Shown here one piece after another: positions 29,401-37,904 of a DNA stretch of 64,000 nt. The DNA comes from Streptomyces pristinaespiralis (lineage in GTDB: Bacteria; Actinomycetota; Actinomycetes; Streptomycetales; Streptomycetaceae), in NCBI RefSeq assembly GCF_001278075.1, contig NZ_CP011340.1:186001-250000 (forward strand). The letters run 5' to 3'. Within the stretch, counting starts at the first letter, position 1. Every line of letters starts with the position of its first letter. The notes under the pieces are model-generated. The model made no database searches and was not told the origin of the DNA. It saw only the letters and a list, made by a program, of their open reading frames with translations. A program made the translations under genes and the position numbers.

Positions 29401-32400
29401 GGCGGCAGGTCACGCAGCAGAGTGCGCAGCCCGGCGTCCGGGGAGAACTCGCGGCAGGCGCCGAAGCCGACGCCGCCGTCCGGTACGGCGGTCAGCGCCG
29501 CGCCGATCTGGGCGAGGTACTGCTCGGGGTGCACGGAGCGGTCCGCGCCCAGGACGACGGGGTGGATGGAGGTGAACCAGCCGACGGTACGGAACAGTTC
29601 GTCGCGGCCGTGCCGTCCGTGGGTCTCCACGTCGAAGGTGACGGCGCGGCTGCCCCGCCAGCGGGCGAGGGCCTGCGCGAACGCGCCCGTCATCACCTGG
29701 TGCACCTGGAGGCCCAGCCGGCGCGGCAGCGGGCCGATGAGCCGGGCGGTCGCCTCCTCGTCGAGGCTGAACTCGACCCGGCGGATGTGCTCCTCGTCCG
29801 GCGCGGGCGTGGTCAGCAGCAGGGTCTGGGCCTCGGCACGTGCCGCCGCGAGGGCGCGCCAGTAGTCGGCCTCGCCGGGCCGGGCGGCCACGGCGGGCAG
29901 TGAGGCGACCCAGTCCTCGTAGCGGCACGCCTCCTCGGGCAGGGCGGGCAGGGCCCCGTCGGCGAGGGAGGCGAGGGCGTGCTCGAGGTCCTCCAGCAGG
30001 ATGCGCCAGGAGACCCCGTCCACGACGAGGTGGTGGACGGCGATCAGCAGATGGGTCGGGGCGGCGTCCGGGGAACGCCGGTCGTGGGCGAGCAGGGCCC
30101 GCACATGCACGCCGCGCAGCGGGTCCAGGCTGCGCTCGAGGTCCTCCATCACCCGGTCGAGCTCCGGGTCGCTGGTGATGTCCCGCTCCCACAGCACCTC
30201 CCGTGCCGGGTAGGCGGTGAACGGTGCCGCGCGGACCATGAGCCGGCCGGGGCCGTCGGGGTCGTCCGGGTCCTCGTCGAAACGGGCCGACAGGGCGGGA
30301 TGCGCGGCGACGACCGACTGCAGGGCGAGCCGCAGGACGGTGGGGTCGACGGCTTCGTTCAGCTCCAGCAGGACGGACTGGTTCCACTGGTGGAGGTCGG
30401 TCCTGATGTGCCGGAAGAACCACGACTGCACGGGCGCGAGCGGTGACACCGGCCCGGCGGCCCGCGCGGCGGGCCGGGTCCCGTCGCCGCCGCTCTCGTC
30501 GGCCTGCGGCGCGTCCGGGACCCCGGCGCCGAGGTGCGCGGCGAGGTCGGCCAGGACGGGGTTGCGGTAGATGTCGCGCATGGCGAGCGTGAACCCGGCG
30601 CGGCGCAGCCGGGACACGAGCTGCATGGCGAGGATGGAGTCCCCGCCGGCCTCGAAGAACTGCGCCTGGTCCCCGGCGTCCCCGAGCAGCTCCGCCCATA
30701 CGCCGCGCACGCGCTCCAGCACCTGCGCCGAAGGCGCGGGCGTGGGCGTGGGCGAGGTGGCCGGCACCGGCTCACCGGCCCCGTCGGGGGCCCGGGAGAC
30801 GACCGGCTGCGCCGGGGCGGTGGCGGCCGTGGCCGCCTCCAGCGGTGCACCACCCGATGCGAGCGGGGTGTCGGCGGCCGGGGCGTCTGCCGTGGCCGGC
30901 GCGGTGGCGGCCACAGCCGCCCGGTCGACGGCGCCCGGGGTCGCCTCCCGCGGTGAACCACCCGCCGTGGGCAGGACGGTGGCGTCCGCGACCGGCGCGG
31001 ACGCCGGGGCGGTCCCCGCCGCCATGGCCGCCCGGTCGACGGCGCCCGGGGCCGCCTCCTGCGGTGAACCACCCGCTGTGGGCGAGGTGTGGGCGGCCGG
31101 GGCCGGCGCGGGCGCCGGGGCCGGGGCGGTGGCGGCCGAAGCCGCCCGGTCGACGGCGGCCGTGACCGCCTCCCGCGGTGAACCACCCGCCGTGGGCAGG
31201 ACGGTGGCGTCCGCGACCGGCGCGGGCGCCGGGGCGTCCGCCGTCGTGGTCAGGCGGGCGAGGGTCTGGCGGTCGGTCTTGCCGTTGGGCAGGAGAGGGA
31301 TGCGCGGGACGTGGTGGAGGCGGGCCGGGAGCATGTGGGACGGGAGCAGGGGCTTCAGGGCCTGGCGGATCGCCGCCGTGTCCGTCGCCGGAGCCACCAC
31401 GTGGGCCACGATCTGGAGGCTGCCGTGGGTGTGGCGGACGGCCTGGACCGTGGCGTCCTCGACGCCGTCGAGGCACAGCAACGCGGCCCGGACCTCGCCG
31501 AGTTCGACCCGGTTGCCGTTGATCTTCACCTGGTCGTCGAGGCGGCCCAGGTGGGTGAGCGTGCCGCCCGGCAGCAGCCGGACCAGGTCGCCGGTGCGGT
31601 AGACGGTCTCGGTGCGGCCGCCGAGGTCGAGCGTGCGGTAGCGGTCGGCGGTGCGTTCCGGGTCGCCGATGTAGCCGTCGGAGACGGTGCCGCCGCCGAT
31701 CCACAGCTCGCCCGGCGCGCCGGGCGGCAGGGGCCGCTGGTGTTCGTCGAGGACGTGGCAGCGGATGTTGTCGAACGGCACGCCGATCGGCACCTCCGCG
31801 CGGCGTGTCCAGAACGCGTCGTCGCCGCGGGCCCAGGAGAAGACCGTGGAGTAGGAGGTCTCGGTCGGCCCGTAGGCGTTGTGCAGCCGGGCCGGGTGGG
31901 CGGCCTCGAAGGCGGTGCGCAGTTCGTTGGGCAGGGACTCGCCCGTCGAGACGACGGTGCGCAGGCTGCGGTTGGCGCCGAAGTTCTCCGCCTCCAGGAG
32001 CAGGCGGAGCTGGGAGGGCACCGCGTGCAGCAGCGTGACGCCGTACCGGTCGAGGGTCTCGGCCAGCAGGTCGGGGTCGCGTTCCGCGTCGGGCGGTGCG
32101 ACGGCGAGCCGGGCGCCCGCGACGAGGGCGACGAGCATCTCGTGGGCGCTGACGTCGAAGGTGAACGGCGCCTTGAGGAGCATCGTGTCGCCGGGGCCGA
32201 TGCCGAAGTGCCGTATCGCGGCGAGCACATCGGTGACCAGGGCGCGGTGGCTGAGCTGGACGCCCTTGGGGGTGCCGGTGGAGCCGGAGGTGTAGAGGAT
32301 GTGCAGGGCGCTGGAGGGGGCCGGTCCGCGCACCGCGGCCGCCGTGCCGGGCTGGGCCAGTTCGGCCGCCGGCACCTGCTGCGGGCCCGGGGGGCAGGCC

Positions 32401-34154
32401 GCTGCCGTCGAGGGGTCCACGACCGCGAGCCGCATGCCGCTGCTGTCGGCGATGTGGCGGCGGCGCGCCTCGGGGTGGGCGGCGTCCAGGGGGACGTAGG
32501 CCGCCCCGGTGCGCAGGACCGCGAGCATCACGGCGACGGCCTCGTCGCTGCGGGGCAGGAGGATGCCGACCCGGTCGCCGGCGCGCACGCCGCGGGCGGT
32601 GAGCCCGGCCGCGTACGCCTCGATGCGGGCGTCCAGGTCGCGGTAGGTCCAGCTGCGGTCGGCGAACCGGACGGCGACGGCGTCCGGCCGGGCCTCGACG
32701 ACGCCGCGGATCAGGGTGTCGATGTCCGTGTCGGCGACGGGGTGGTCGGTGGCGTTGAGGTGGTCGAGGGTGGCGCGGGCGCGCGGGCCGATGCCCTCGA
32801 GTCCGGTCACGGGGGCGTCCGGTTCGCGGACCAGTTGGCGGGCGAGGGTGGTGACGTGTTCGGTGAACGCCTCGGCGGTGGCGGCCTCGATGCGGGAGGC
32901 GTCGTACTTGAGGCGTCCGCGCAGCCGGCCGTCGCCCTCGTACAGCTCCAGGGTGAGCAGCCCCAGGCCCGGGGTGGGCACGTCCTGGCGCCAGTGGGCG
33001 CGCAGGCCGCCGCGCAGTGCGACGCCGTCGGTCGCGGCGGCGGTGGCGTCGGCCCAGCTGTGCAGGACGAAGGTGCAGTTGAACGGGGCGCCGGAGCCGG
33101 TGCGGGGGGCGAGTTTGGCGATGCGCGGGAACGGCAGCCGCGAGTGGTCGACGGCGCGGGCCAGTTCCCGCTGCACGCCGGTGACGAACCCGGCGGCGGT
33201 CAGGTCCTCGTCCTGGGCGGGGGCGCGCACCAGGAGGGTGCGTACGAAGTAGCCGACGGTGCGGTCGTAGCGCGGGTCGGTGCGGGCGCCGAGCGGCACG
33301 CCGACGGTGGGCGCGCTCTGCCGGCCGTACGTGCCGAGGGCCTTGAGGTAGGCGGCGAGCAGGACGGCGGCGGCTCCGGCGCGGTGGGTGCGGGAGAACG
33401 CGGTGATCTCACTCCAGAGCCGGCTGTCCAGTTCCAGCGGTACGGCCGCCTCGCGGCGCCCGTCGTCTCCGGCGGGGGTGTCGAGGGGGACGTCGACGGT
33501 CAGGTCGGCGCCGTCGAGGTGTTCGCGCCAGTACGTCTCCGCGGCGGCGGTGTCCTTCTCGGCCTCGCGGGCGCGTTCGCCGACGTAGGTGGCGAAGGCG
33601 GCGGGGGCGGGGCCGGGGACGTCCCCGTGCTCGTAGGCGGCGAGCAGGTCGGCGAGGAGCAGGCCGGTGGACTCGCCGTCGACGACGAGGTGGTGGACGA
33701 CGAGCAGCAGGGTGTGGTGCTCGGGGCCGTGGCCGAGGAGGACGGCGCGCAGCACGCCGTCCCGTTCCAGGTCGAGTTCGCGGCGGGCCTCGGCGAGCAG
33801 CGTGCCGGCGTCCGCGCCGTCGTCGGCGGCGGTGCGGCGCTCCAGGCGGGGGGCGCGGCCGGGGTCGATGTCGAGGAAGGGCGGGCCGTCGCCGTGGTCG
33901 TCGTCGGCGACGCGCGCGGACAGCATCGGGTGGCGGGCGACGAGCCGGCCGAGCGCCGCCTCGAGCGCGGCGGCGTCGAGCGGGCCGCGCAGGTCGAGGG
34001 CGAGGGGCACGTTGTACGGGGAGGCGGCGGGGTCGGCGCGATGCTGGAGCAGCAGTCCCAGCTGCTCCTCGGTGAGCGGTGTGCGGCGTGCCTCGTCCGC
34101 CCCCGGTCCGGCGGTCGCGGGGTTCTGCGCGCCTGGGGTCTGGAGTGTGGTCAT
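26469..34154 (-). CDS. snaD: Nonribosomal peptide synthetase C-A-T-E-C-T-TE, SnaD-like
   Basis: The 2561-residue protein has, in order: C (about 25-450, HHLVVDGES), A (about 470-970, [17 protein letters not shown]), a repetitive linker (about 970-1140), T (GGDSIL, near 1165), E (about 1230-1675, [14 protein letters not shown]), C (about 1725-2165, HHVLLDGWS), T (GGHSLL, near 2215) and TE (about 2280-2558, GFSGGG). The A-pocket reads D-V-H-H-V-T-A-Y-S, which is not a standard proline code. Its place before snaA suggests the terminal group A synthetase, and the E domain suits a D-residue such as D-proline (inference). The final C-T has no A domain. AGGAG precedes the ATG, and a SARP-type promoter lies upstream. 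Confidence 0.85.
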   Translation of the reverse strand: MTTLQTPGAQNPATAGPGADEARRTPLTEEQLGLLLQHRADPAASPYNVPLALDLRGPLDAAALEAALGRLVARHPMLSARVADDDHGDGPPFLDIDPGRAPRLERRTAADDGADAGTLLAEARRELDLERDGVLRAVLLGHGPEHHTLLLVVHHLVVDGESTGLLLADLLAAYEHGDVPGPAPAAFATYVGERAREAEKDTAAAETYWREHLDGADLTVDVPLDTPAGDDGRREAAVPLELDSRLWSEITAFSRTHRAGAAAVLLAAYLKALGTYGRQSAPTVGVPLGARTDPRYDRTVGYFVRTLLVRAPAQDEDLTAAGFVTGVQRELARAVDHSRLPFPRIAKLAPRTGSGAPFNCTFVLHSWADATAAATDGVALRGGLRAHWRQDVPTPGLGLLTLELYEGDGRLRGRLKYDASRIEAATAEAFTEHVTTLARQLVREPDAPVTGLEGIGPRARATLDHLNATDHPVADTDIDTLIRGVVEARPDAVAVRFADRSWTYRDLDARIEAYAAGLTARGVRAGDRVGILLPRSDEAVAVMLAVLRTGAAYVPLDAAHPEARRRHIADSSGMRLAVVDPSTAAACPPGPQQVPAAELAQPGTAAAVRGPAPSSALHILYTSGSTGTPKGVQLSHRALVTDVLAAIRHFGIGPGDTMLLKAPFTFDVSAHEMLVALVAGARLAVAPPDAERDPDLLAETLDRYGVTLLHAVPSQLRLLLEAENFGANRSLRTVVSTGESLPNELRTAFEAAHPARLHNAYGPTETSYSTVFSWARGDDAFWTRRAEVPIGVPFDNIRCHVLDEHQRPLPPGAPGELWIGGGTVSDGYIGDPERTADRYRTLDLGGRTETVYRTGDLVRLLPGGTLTHLGRLDDQVKINGNRVELGEVRAALLCLDGVEDATVQAVRHTHGSLQIVAHVVAPATDTAAIRQALKPLLPSHMLPARLHHVPRIPLLPNGKTDRQTLARLTTTADAPAPAPVADATVLPTAGGSPREAVTAAVDRAASAATAPAPAPAPAPAAHTSPTAGGSPQEAAPGAVDRAAMAAGTAPASAPVADATVLPTAGGSPREATPGAVDRAAVAATAPATADAPAADTPLASGGAPLEAATAATAPAQPVVSRAPDGAGEPVPATSPTPTPAPSAQVLERVRGVWAELLGDAGDQAQFFEAGGDSILAMQLVSRLRRAGFTLAMRDIYRNPVLADLAAHLGAGVPDAPQADESGGDGTRPAARAAGPVSPLAPVQSWFFRHIRTDLHQWNQSVLLELNEAVDPTVLRLALQSVVAAHPALSARFDEDPDDPDGPGRLMVRAAPFTAYPAREVLWERDITSDPELDRVMEDLERSLDPLRGVHVRALLAHDRRSPDAAPTHLLIAVHHLVVDGVSWRILLEDLEHALASLADGALPALPEEACRYEDWVASLPAVAARPGEADYWRALAAARAEAQTLLLTTPAPDEEHIRRVEFSLDEEATARLIGPLPRRLGLQVHQVMTGAFAQALARWRGSRAVTFDVETHGRHGRDELFRTVGWFTSIHPVVLGADRSVHPEQYLAQIGAALTAVPDGGVGFGACREFSPDAGLRTLLRDLPPALVCFNYYGQADQLSPNGGFRMSGRPIPREHSARCERVYGIEVYGIVHGGRLRMGLTWVPSPADGVDEAGVDALVEQMSWVLATLAGADPHAVTPAEITAPGATGPAPRPARPTAPPAVLAHSGDDGSDHGGAGDGPGTVPVTPQQHGLLLDALAHPGTGRYVEQLFWRWHGPLDTDRFTAAWQSVFDRETVLRASFDWQDEPCLVLHDHVTAEVTRHAAGPAGPADFDALMERDRLRGFDLRTPGLLRVTLVDDPAPADGREPLSVRILLTFHHVLLDGWSVSILLQEFYRAYLAGGALPGGERRPDVRDYSQWLSEQDTAPAREFWSDAVPAAAPVVQPAIPGPATGQSGSGRAECRLSAAEADRLRAWAAARAATESSALQAVWALLLYRAGGTSGPAPVGFGVTVSGRGIALDAVERLPGLLMNSLPMTIQVDPGHSLPRLLTELRDQALDMAAYEWVSTGQIHEWSGRRPGEKLVESLIVFENYPRSSGDLESALAAQGIRVELPDAAGSQTAFPVTLLAYRDVDGSLVLAAVHDRGRIADAEAEKLVAQCARLLRELPATDDEATTVADVLATVTDADLPRMAERSEQPDDTGETPADWPEGPEADLVRQAWQTVFGTTDVDPGEHFFEAGGHSLLAMRLLREISLRTGRTLRLDELLANPRAGMLARLLAETPHDGADADGAASVLVPLRPARQPGAGTVHLVHPPGGQVACYAQLAAGYPGPEALVGIRDPRVDDPEPEYRSTEQLAEHYLQALAPALESGERIVLGGFSGGGVIAYEIAQRITAQGGTPPLVVMVDAGAPDGELTDAEADGSFAGQLRAVAEGRTPDPASTTTDPEPPATDDDRAAATAEPAGSAAYLAEISQIAEWMRGDGGGDLVALMRDSVEAIQRYRPCSYAGPVVVLRAGDTSFGKGTDYDESDRFHGRPGLGWEDHVEDLTIRVVPGNHVTMLTGDNVRSLARILASAVKN
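30840..31235 (-). repeat. Four tandem 36-38-residue repeats in the SnaD linker
   Basis: The linker between the A and first T domain contains four imperfect copies of a unit starting TAGGSPREA (the last ASGGAPLEA) and including VDRAA. They start every 36-38 codons (about 108-114 bp). On the plus strand the copies are marked by GGTGAACCACCCGC-type sequence near 30843, 30953, 31066 and 31180. The Ala/Pro-rich unit is probably a flexible spacer, and copy number may vary between strains. Confidence 0.8.
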
Positions 34155-34232
34155 CGGGTGTCTCCTGAATCGGATCCGAGGGCTTGCCGCGGGCGGGCCC
34201 CGGCCCGGCGGGGCCTGCGCCGTCCGGGCACG

Positions 34233-34275
34233 AGCGTGGCGGGGGCCGCCGACGTGCCGCTGACGTGCGGCTGAC
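34233..34275 (-). promoter_or_regulatory. SARP-type promoter of snaD
   Basis: Read on the minus strand, three heptamers start every 11 bp: GTCAGCC (34275-34269), GTCAGCG (34264-34258) and GTCGGCG (34253-34247). An 8-bp spacer GCCCCCGC and a -10-like CACGCT (34238-34233) follow. This is the layout of Streptomyces antibiotic regulatory protein sites, where the activator replaces the -35 box. The rest of the 333-bp gap (34155-34487) shows no gene. Confidence 0.75.
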
Positions 34276-34487
34276 GGGGCGGGCCGCGGTGCGGGGGCGG
34301 CCGGTGGCCGGGGCCGGGGCGGTGGGGCCCGGTGTCCGTTGCGCGGGCAGCCGTTCCCCGCCCTTGCGGGGCGCGGTGGCGCGCTTCGCGCGGTGTCCTC
34401 GGACTCCCCCTGCGGCCCGGCGGCCGTGGGCGTCCCCGCCACGGGCCGGGCGCCCGCCCCGCCGGGGCCGGCTCCCGCCGGCGGGTT

Positions 34488-35801
34488 TCAGCGGGGCGTG
34501 CGGGCGGCGACGAAGGCGGCGAGGCGGTCCAGGCCGGTGGTGATCTCGTCGGGGGTCAGCACGCTGTAGGACAGGCGCAGTTGGGTCAGGCCGCCGGTGC
34601 CCGCGTAGAAGTGGTACATCGGTGTCCACAGGACGCCGAAGCGGCCCGCCGACTCCTCCAGGGCCGCTTCGTCGGCGGTGAACGGCACGCTCAGCACGGC
34701 GAAGAGGCCGCCGGCGGGGGTGTTCCAGGTGACGCCGCTGCCGGGCGGGAAGCGGGTGGCGAGGCCGTCGAGGAGGACGTTCAGGTTGGTGCGGTAGACG
34801 GCGGCCTCGCGGGCGCAGGCTCGTTCCATGCTGCAGCCGTGCTCGAGGAGCAGGCCGCCGATGACGGCCTGGGCGAGGGCCGAGGTGTTGAGGGTGAGCA
34901 TGCTCTTGAGCTTGGCGAGCTGGTCGACGAGCAGGCCGCCCTCGGCGACGGGCTGGTCGGCGACGACGTAGCCGATGCGGGCGCCGGGGAAGGCGGTCTT
35001 GGCGAACGAGCCGATGTAGACGACGCGTCCGGAGCGGTCCATCGACTTCAGGGTCGGCGGCCGGCCCTGGCCGTCGTGGAACATCGAGTACGGGTTGTCC
35101 TCGATGAGGAGGATGTCCAGCTCGTCGGCGGCGTGCAGCAGCCGGCGGCGGTCGGCCTCCGACATGCGGGCGCCGCCGGGGTTGGAGAAGTCGGGGACGA
35201 CGTAGCAGGCGCGCGGTCGCAGTCCTTCGGCGCGGGCGGCGCGCACGGCGCGGGCGAGGTCCGCGGCGTCGAGTCCGCCGGGGCCTTCGGGGACCTGGCG
35301 GACCGTCATTTCGGTGAGGCGGGCGGCCCCGGTGAATCCCACGTAGGTGGGGGCGGCGGCGAGGACGGTGTCGCGTGCGTCGCGGCGCAGGGCGCGCAGC
35401 AGCAGGACCATGGCCTCCTGGCAGCCGGTGGTGACCAGGACCGCTTCGGGGTCGGCGGTGATGTGTTCGTCGGTGTGCAGCTGGCGTACGAGGAGGTCGT
35501 TGATGACGCCCTTGGTGGGCCCGTACTGGAACAGGGTGCGGCGTACCTGTTCCTCGCTGTGGCCGAGGTCCTGCTCGAGGTGGCGGGTGAAGCGCCGCAG
35601 GTGGTGGTGGAGGGCCTCGGTGTCGTAGTGGCCCTCGTAGGGCCGGCCCGCGGCGAACGACACGGCCTGGGGGTAGTTGCCGGTGATCTCGTTGAGGAGG
35701 GTCATCGAGGTCAGGGCCGGATCGGTGAGGCTGGCGTGCAGGTCGGCGGTGGTCAGCGGGGCCGCGGCCAGCCCGGGCGCCTCGAGCAGGCCCGCGGTCA
35801 C
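34488..35801 (-). CDS. pglE: PLP aminotransferase for phenylglycine, PglE-like
   Basis: The 437-residue fold-type I aminotransferase of the MocR/Aro8 group is like those that make hydroxyphenylglycine. Visible motifs are [10 protein letters not shown] near residue 90, [15 protein letters not shown] near 205, [11 protein letters not shown] near 233 and the PLP lysine in [17 protein letters not shown] near 265. It would turn phenylglyoxylate into phenylglycine, using an amino acid donor such as phenylalanine, which would regenerate phenylpyruvate. The start is GTG at 35801, overlapping the mbtH stop (GTGA). It is the last gene of the supply operon. Confidence 0.88.
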   Translation of the reverse strand: MTAGLLEAPGLAAAPLTTADLHASLTDPALTSMTLLNEITGNYPQAVSFAAGRPYEGHYDTEALHHHLRRFTRHLEQDLGHSEEQVRRTLFQYGPTKGVINDLLVRQLHTDEHITADPEAVLVTTGCQEAMVLLLRALRRDARDTVLAAAPTYVGFTGAARLTEMTVRQVPEGPGGLDAADLARAVRAARAEGLRPRACYVVPDFSNPGGARMSEADRRRLLHAADELDILLIEDNPYSMFHDGQGRPPTLKSMDRSGRVVYIGSFAKTAFPGARIGYVVADQPVAEGGLLVDQLAKLKSMLTLNTSALAQAVIGGLLLEHGCSMERACAREAAVYRTNLNVLLDGLATRFPPGSGVTWNTPAGGLFAVLSVPFTADEAALEESAGRFGVLWTPMYHFYAGTGGLTQLRLSYSVLTPDEITTGLDRLAAFVAARTPR

Positions 35802-36016
35802 GCCGCCGTGCCGTTCATGGCGTCGATGAGGCTCTGGGGCCGCATGTCGGTCCACCGGTCGGTGATGTGGGCCAGGGCGCTCTCGCGGTCGGTGGCCGGC
35901 AGGGCGACGGTCCAGCCGGCCGGGACCTCGGCGAAGGACGGCCAGAGCGAGTACTGGCCCTCGTGGTTGACCAGGACGAGAAAGGTGCCCTCGGCGTCCT
36001 CGAAGGGGTTGCTCAT
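35798..36016 (-). CDS. mbtY: MbtH-like NRPS partner protein
   Basis: The 72-residue protein has the MbtH core: [31 protein letters not shown] and the C-terminal WTDMRPQSL. MbtH proteins bind adenylation domains and are often needed for their folding and activity. It probably serves SnbC, SnbDE and SnaD. It overlaps both neighbours by four bases, yet has its own SARP-type promoter inside the end of the thioesterase gene. Confidence 0.95.
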   Translation of the reverse strand: MSNPFEDAEGTFLVLVNHEGQYSLWPSFAEVPAGWTVALPATDRESALAHITDRWTDMRPQSLIDAMNGTAA

Positions 36017-36867
36017 ATCGGTCTCCCGGTGTTCGGTGACGGTAGGCGTGTGGTGGTCCCCGTCCAGGCTGGCGGGGGCGGCTGTCGGCGGGCTGACGTG
36101 CCGCTGACGAGGCGGGCGGAGAGGTCGGCGGTGAGGTCGGCGGTGAGGTCGAGCAGGACGGGTGCCGGCTCGTGGGCGAGGTGGAAGTGGCCGCCGGGGA
36201 AGGTCTGTTCGCGGACGGGTCCGGTGGTGGCCGCGCGCCAGCCGGCCGCTTCCGCGGCGGTGAGCTCCGGGTCGCCGGTGGCGCGGTGCACGGTGAGCGG
36301 GGTGTGCAGGAGGGCGCCGGGGCGGGGGCGGTAGGTCTCGGCGAGGGCGTAGTCGGCGCGGGCGGTGCGCAGCACGATGTCGAGCATGTCGGGGTGGGCG
36401 AGGAGTTCGTCGGGGAAGCCGTCCAGGCGCCGCAGTTCGGCGATGAGTGCGCTGTCGCCGGCGCGGTGGACGGCGCCGGGGCGTACGAGGTGGGGTGCGG
36501 GCATGCCGGAGACGACGAGCCGCTGCGGGGGGCTTCCGGCGGCCTGGAGGCGCAGCGCGGTCTCGTAGGCGACCAGGGCGCCGAGGCTGTGGCCGTAGAG
36601 GGCGTAGGGGCCGCCGGTCAGGGGGCGGGCGGCCGCGGCGGCCTGGTCGGCGAGGGTGTGCAGGTCGTGCTGGAGGGGTTCGGTGATGCGGTCGGCGTGG
36701 CCGGGGTACTGGGCGGCGTGCAGTTCGACGCTGTCGGGCAGCAGGGCGGGCCAGTGGTGGTAGGCGGCGGTGGTGCCGCCGCCGTGCGGGAAGCACAGCA
36801 GTCGCACGGTGGCGCCGGGGCGGGGGTCGGGGCTGCGGTACCAGGGGCCGGTGGTGCGGGTGTTCAT
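36013..36867 (-). CDS. pglD: Type II thioesterase, PglD-like
   Basis: The 284-residue alpha/beta hydrolase has the type II thioesterase start [18 protein letters not shown] near 23, nucleophile [11 protein letters not shown] near 93 and a C-terminal [10 protein letters not shown] near 223. It may hydrolyse phenylglyoxylyl-CoA, as proposed for PglD, or clear stalled NRPS carriers. The ATG overlaps the E1-beta stop (ATGA). The last 30 or so residues ([13 protein letters not shown]...) are unlike the family and are encoded by the DNA of the mbtH promoter. Confidence 0.85.
   Translation of the reverse strand: MNTRTTGPWYRSPDPRPGATVRLLCFPHGGGTTAAYHHWPALLPDSVELHAAQYPGHADRITEPLQHDLHTLADQAAAAARPLTGGPYALYGHSLGALVAYETALRLQAAGSPPQRLVVSGMPAPHLVRPGAVHRAGDSALIAELRRLDGFPDELLAHPDMLDIVLRTARADYALAETYRPRPGALLHTPLTVHRATGDPELTAAEAAGWRAATTGPVREQTFPGGHFHLAHEPAPVLLDLTADLTADLSARLVSGTSARRQPPPPAWTGTTTRLPSPNTGRPI
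36066..36108 (-). promoter_or_regulatory. SARP-type promoter of mbtH-pglE, inside the thioesterase gene
   Basis: On the minus strand, heptamers GTCAGCG (36108-36102), GTCAGCC (36097-36091) and GACAGCC (36086-36080) are spaced 11 bp. Then come the spacer GCCCCCGC, identical to the one at snaD, and a -10-like CAGCCT (36071-36066). Transcription would begin about 45 nt before mbtH. Confidence 0.72.
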
Positions 36868-37904
36868 GCGGCGGCCGTCCGGCGGGCGGGCCACTCCAGG
36901 GTGGCGACGGCGTCCAGGATGCGCTGGACGTCGGGCAGGTAGTGGCTTTCGAGGAGGGGTGCGGGGTAGGGCACGTCGAAGCCGGTGACGCGGCGTACGG
37001 GTGCTTCCAGGTGGTAGAAGCAGCGTTCGGTGATGCGGGCGGCGATCTCGGCGCCGGGGCCGGCGAAGCCGTGGGCCTCGTGGACGACGACGGCGCGGCC
37101 GGTGCGGTCGACGCTGGCGGCGACGGTCTCCTCGTCGAAGGGGGCGAGGGTGCGCAGGTCGATGACCTCCAGGCTCAGGCCGCTCTCCGCGGCGGCCTCG
37201 GCGGCGGCGAGGGCGGCGGGCAGGGCGGGGCCGTAGGTGACGAGGGTGGCGTCGGTGCCGCGGCGGCGGACGGCGGCCCAGCCCAGCGGGCCGGTGTCGG
37301 TGGGCAGCCCGGTCTTCTCCTTGTGCCAGTACAGGCGTTTGGGTTCGAGGAAGACGACGGGGTCGGGCCAGTCGATGGAGCGGCGCAGCAGGGAGTAGGC
37401 GTCGGCGACGGTGGCGGGGGTGACGACGGTGAGGCCGGGGGTGGCCATGTAGTAGATCTCGGAGGAGTCGCTGTGGTGTTCCACTCCCCCGATGCCGCCG
37501 CCGTAGGGGATGCGGACGGTCAGCGGCAGCGGCAGTTGGCCGCGGGTGCGGGCGCGGAACTTGGCGACGTGGCTGACGAGTTGTTCGAAGGCGGGGTAGG
37601 CGAAGGCGTCGAACTGCATCTCGACGACGGGCCGGTAGCCGTACATGGCCATGCCGACGGCGGTGCCGATGATGGCGGATTCGGCGAGCGGGGTGTCGAA
37701 GCAGCGGTCGTCGCCGAATTCGCGGGCCAGGCCGTCGGTGACGCGGAAGACGCCGCCGAGGGTGCCGACGTCCTCGCCGAAGACGAGGGTGTTCTCGTCG
37801 GCGCGCAGGGCGTCGCGCAGGGCGGTGTTGAGGGCTTTGGCCATGGTGACGGTGCCGTCGGCGGTGCTCTTGCCGGTGCGGGCGGCGGCGGGGTCGGTGG
37901 GCAT
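36864..37904 (-). CDS. pglC: 2-oxoacid dehydrogenase E1-beta-like, PglC
   Basis: The 346-residue transketolase-type subunit has [16 protein letters not shown] near 41, [18 protein letters not shown] near 69 and [18 protein letters not shown] near 128, with the His typical of E1-beta. With PglB it would decarboxylate phenylpyruvate and pass the phenylacetyl group to CoA. No E2 or E3 is in the window, so a housekeeping lipoyl complex must complete the reaction (inference). It begins one base inside the PglB stop (TGATG). Confidence 0.9.
   Translation of the reverse strand: MPTDPAAARTGKSTADGTVTMAKALNTALRDALRADENTLVFGEDVGTLGGVFRVTDGLAREFGDDRCFDTPLAESAIIGTAVGMAMYGYRPVVEMQFDAFAYPAFEQLVSHVAKFRARTRGQLPLPLTVRIPYGGGIGGVEHHSDSSEIYYMATPGLTVVTPATVADAYSLLRRSIDWPDPVVFLEPKRLYWHKEKTGLPTDTGPLGWAAVRRRGTDATLVTYGPALPAALAAAEAAAESGLSLEVIDLRTLAPFDEETVAASVDRTGRAVVVHEAHGFAGPGAEIAARITERCFYHLEAPVRRVTGFDVPYPAPLLESHYLPDVQRILDAVATLEWPARRTAAA

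Noticed and set aside
30840..31235. CRISPR-like repeat array
   Set aside because: The repeat period is about 110 bp, the repeats are imperfect, they keep a coding frame and lie inside an NRPS linker. No cas genes are present, and no CRISPR array was seen elsewhere.
26469..34154. Reading this NRPS as a siderophore or beta-lactam synthetase
   Set aside because: No siderophore genes adjoin it. Its SARP promoter, the MbtH neighbour and the following SnaA/SnaB-like genes place it in the streptogramin set.
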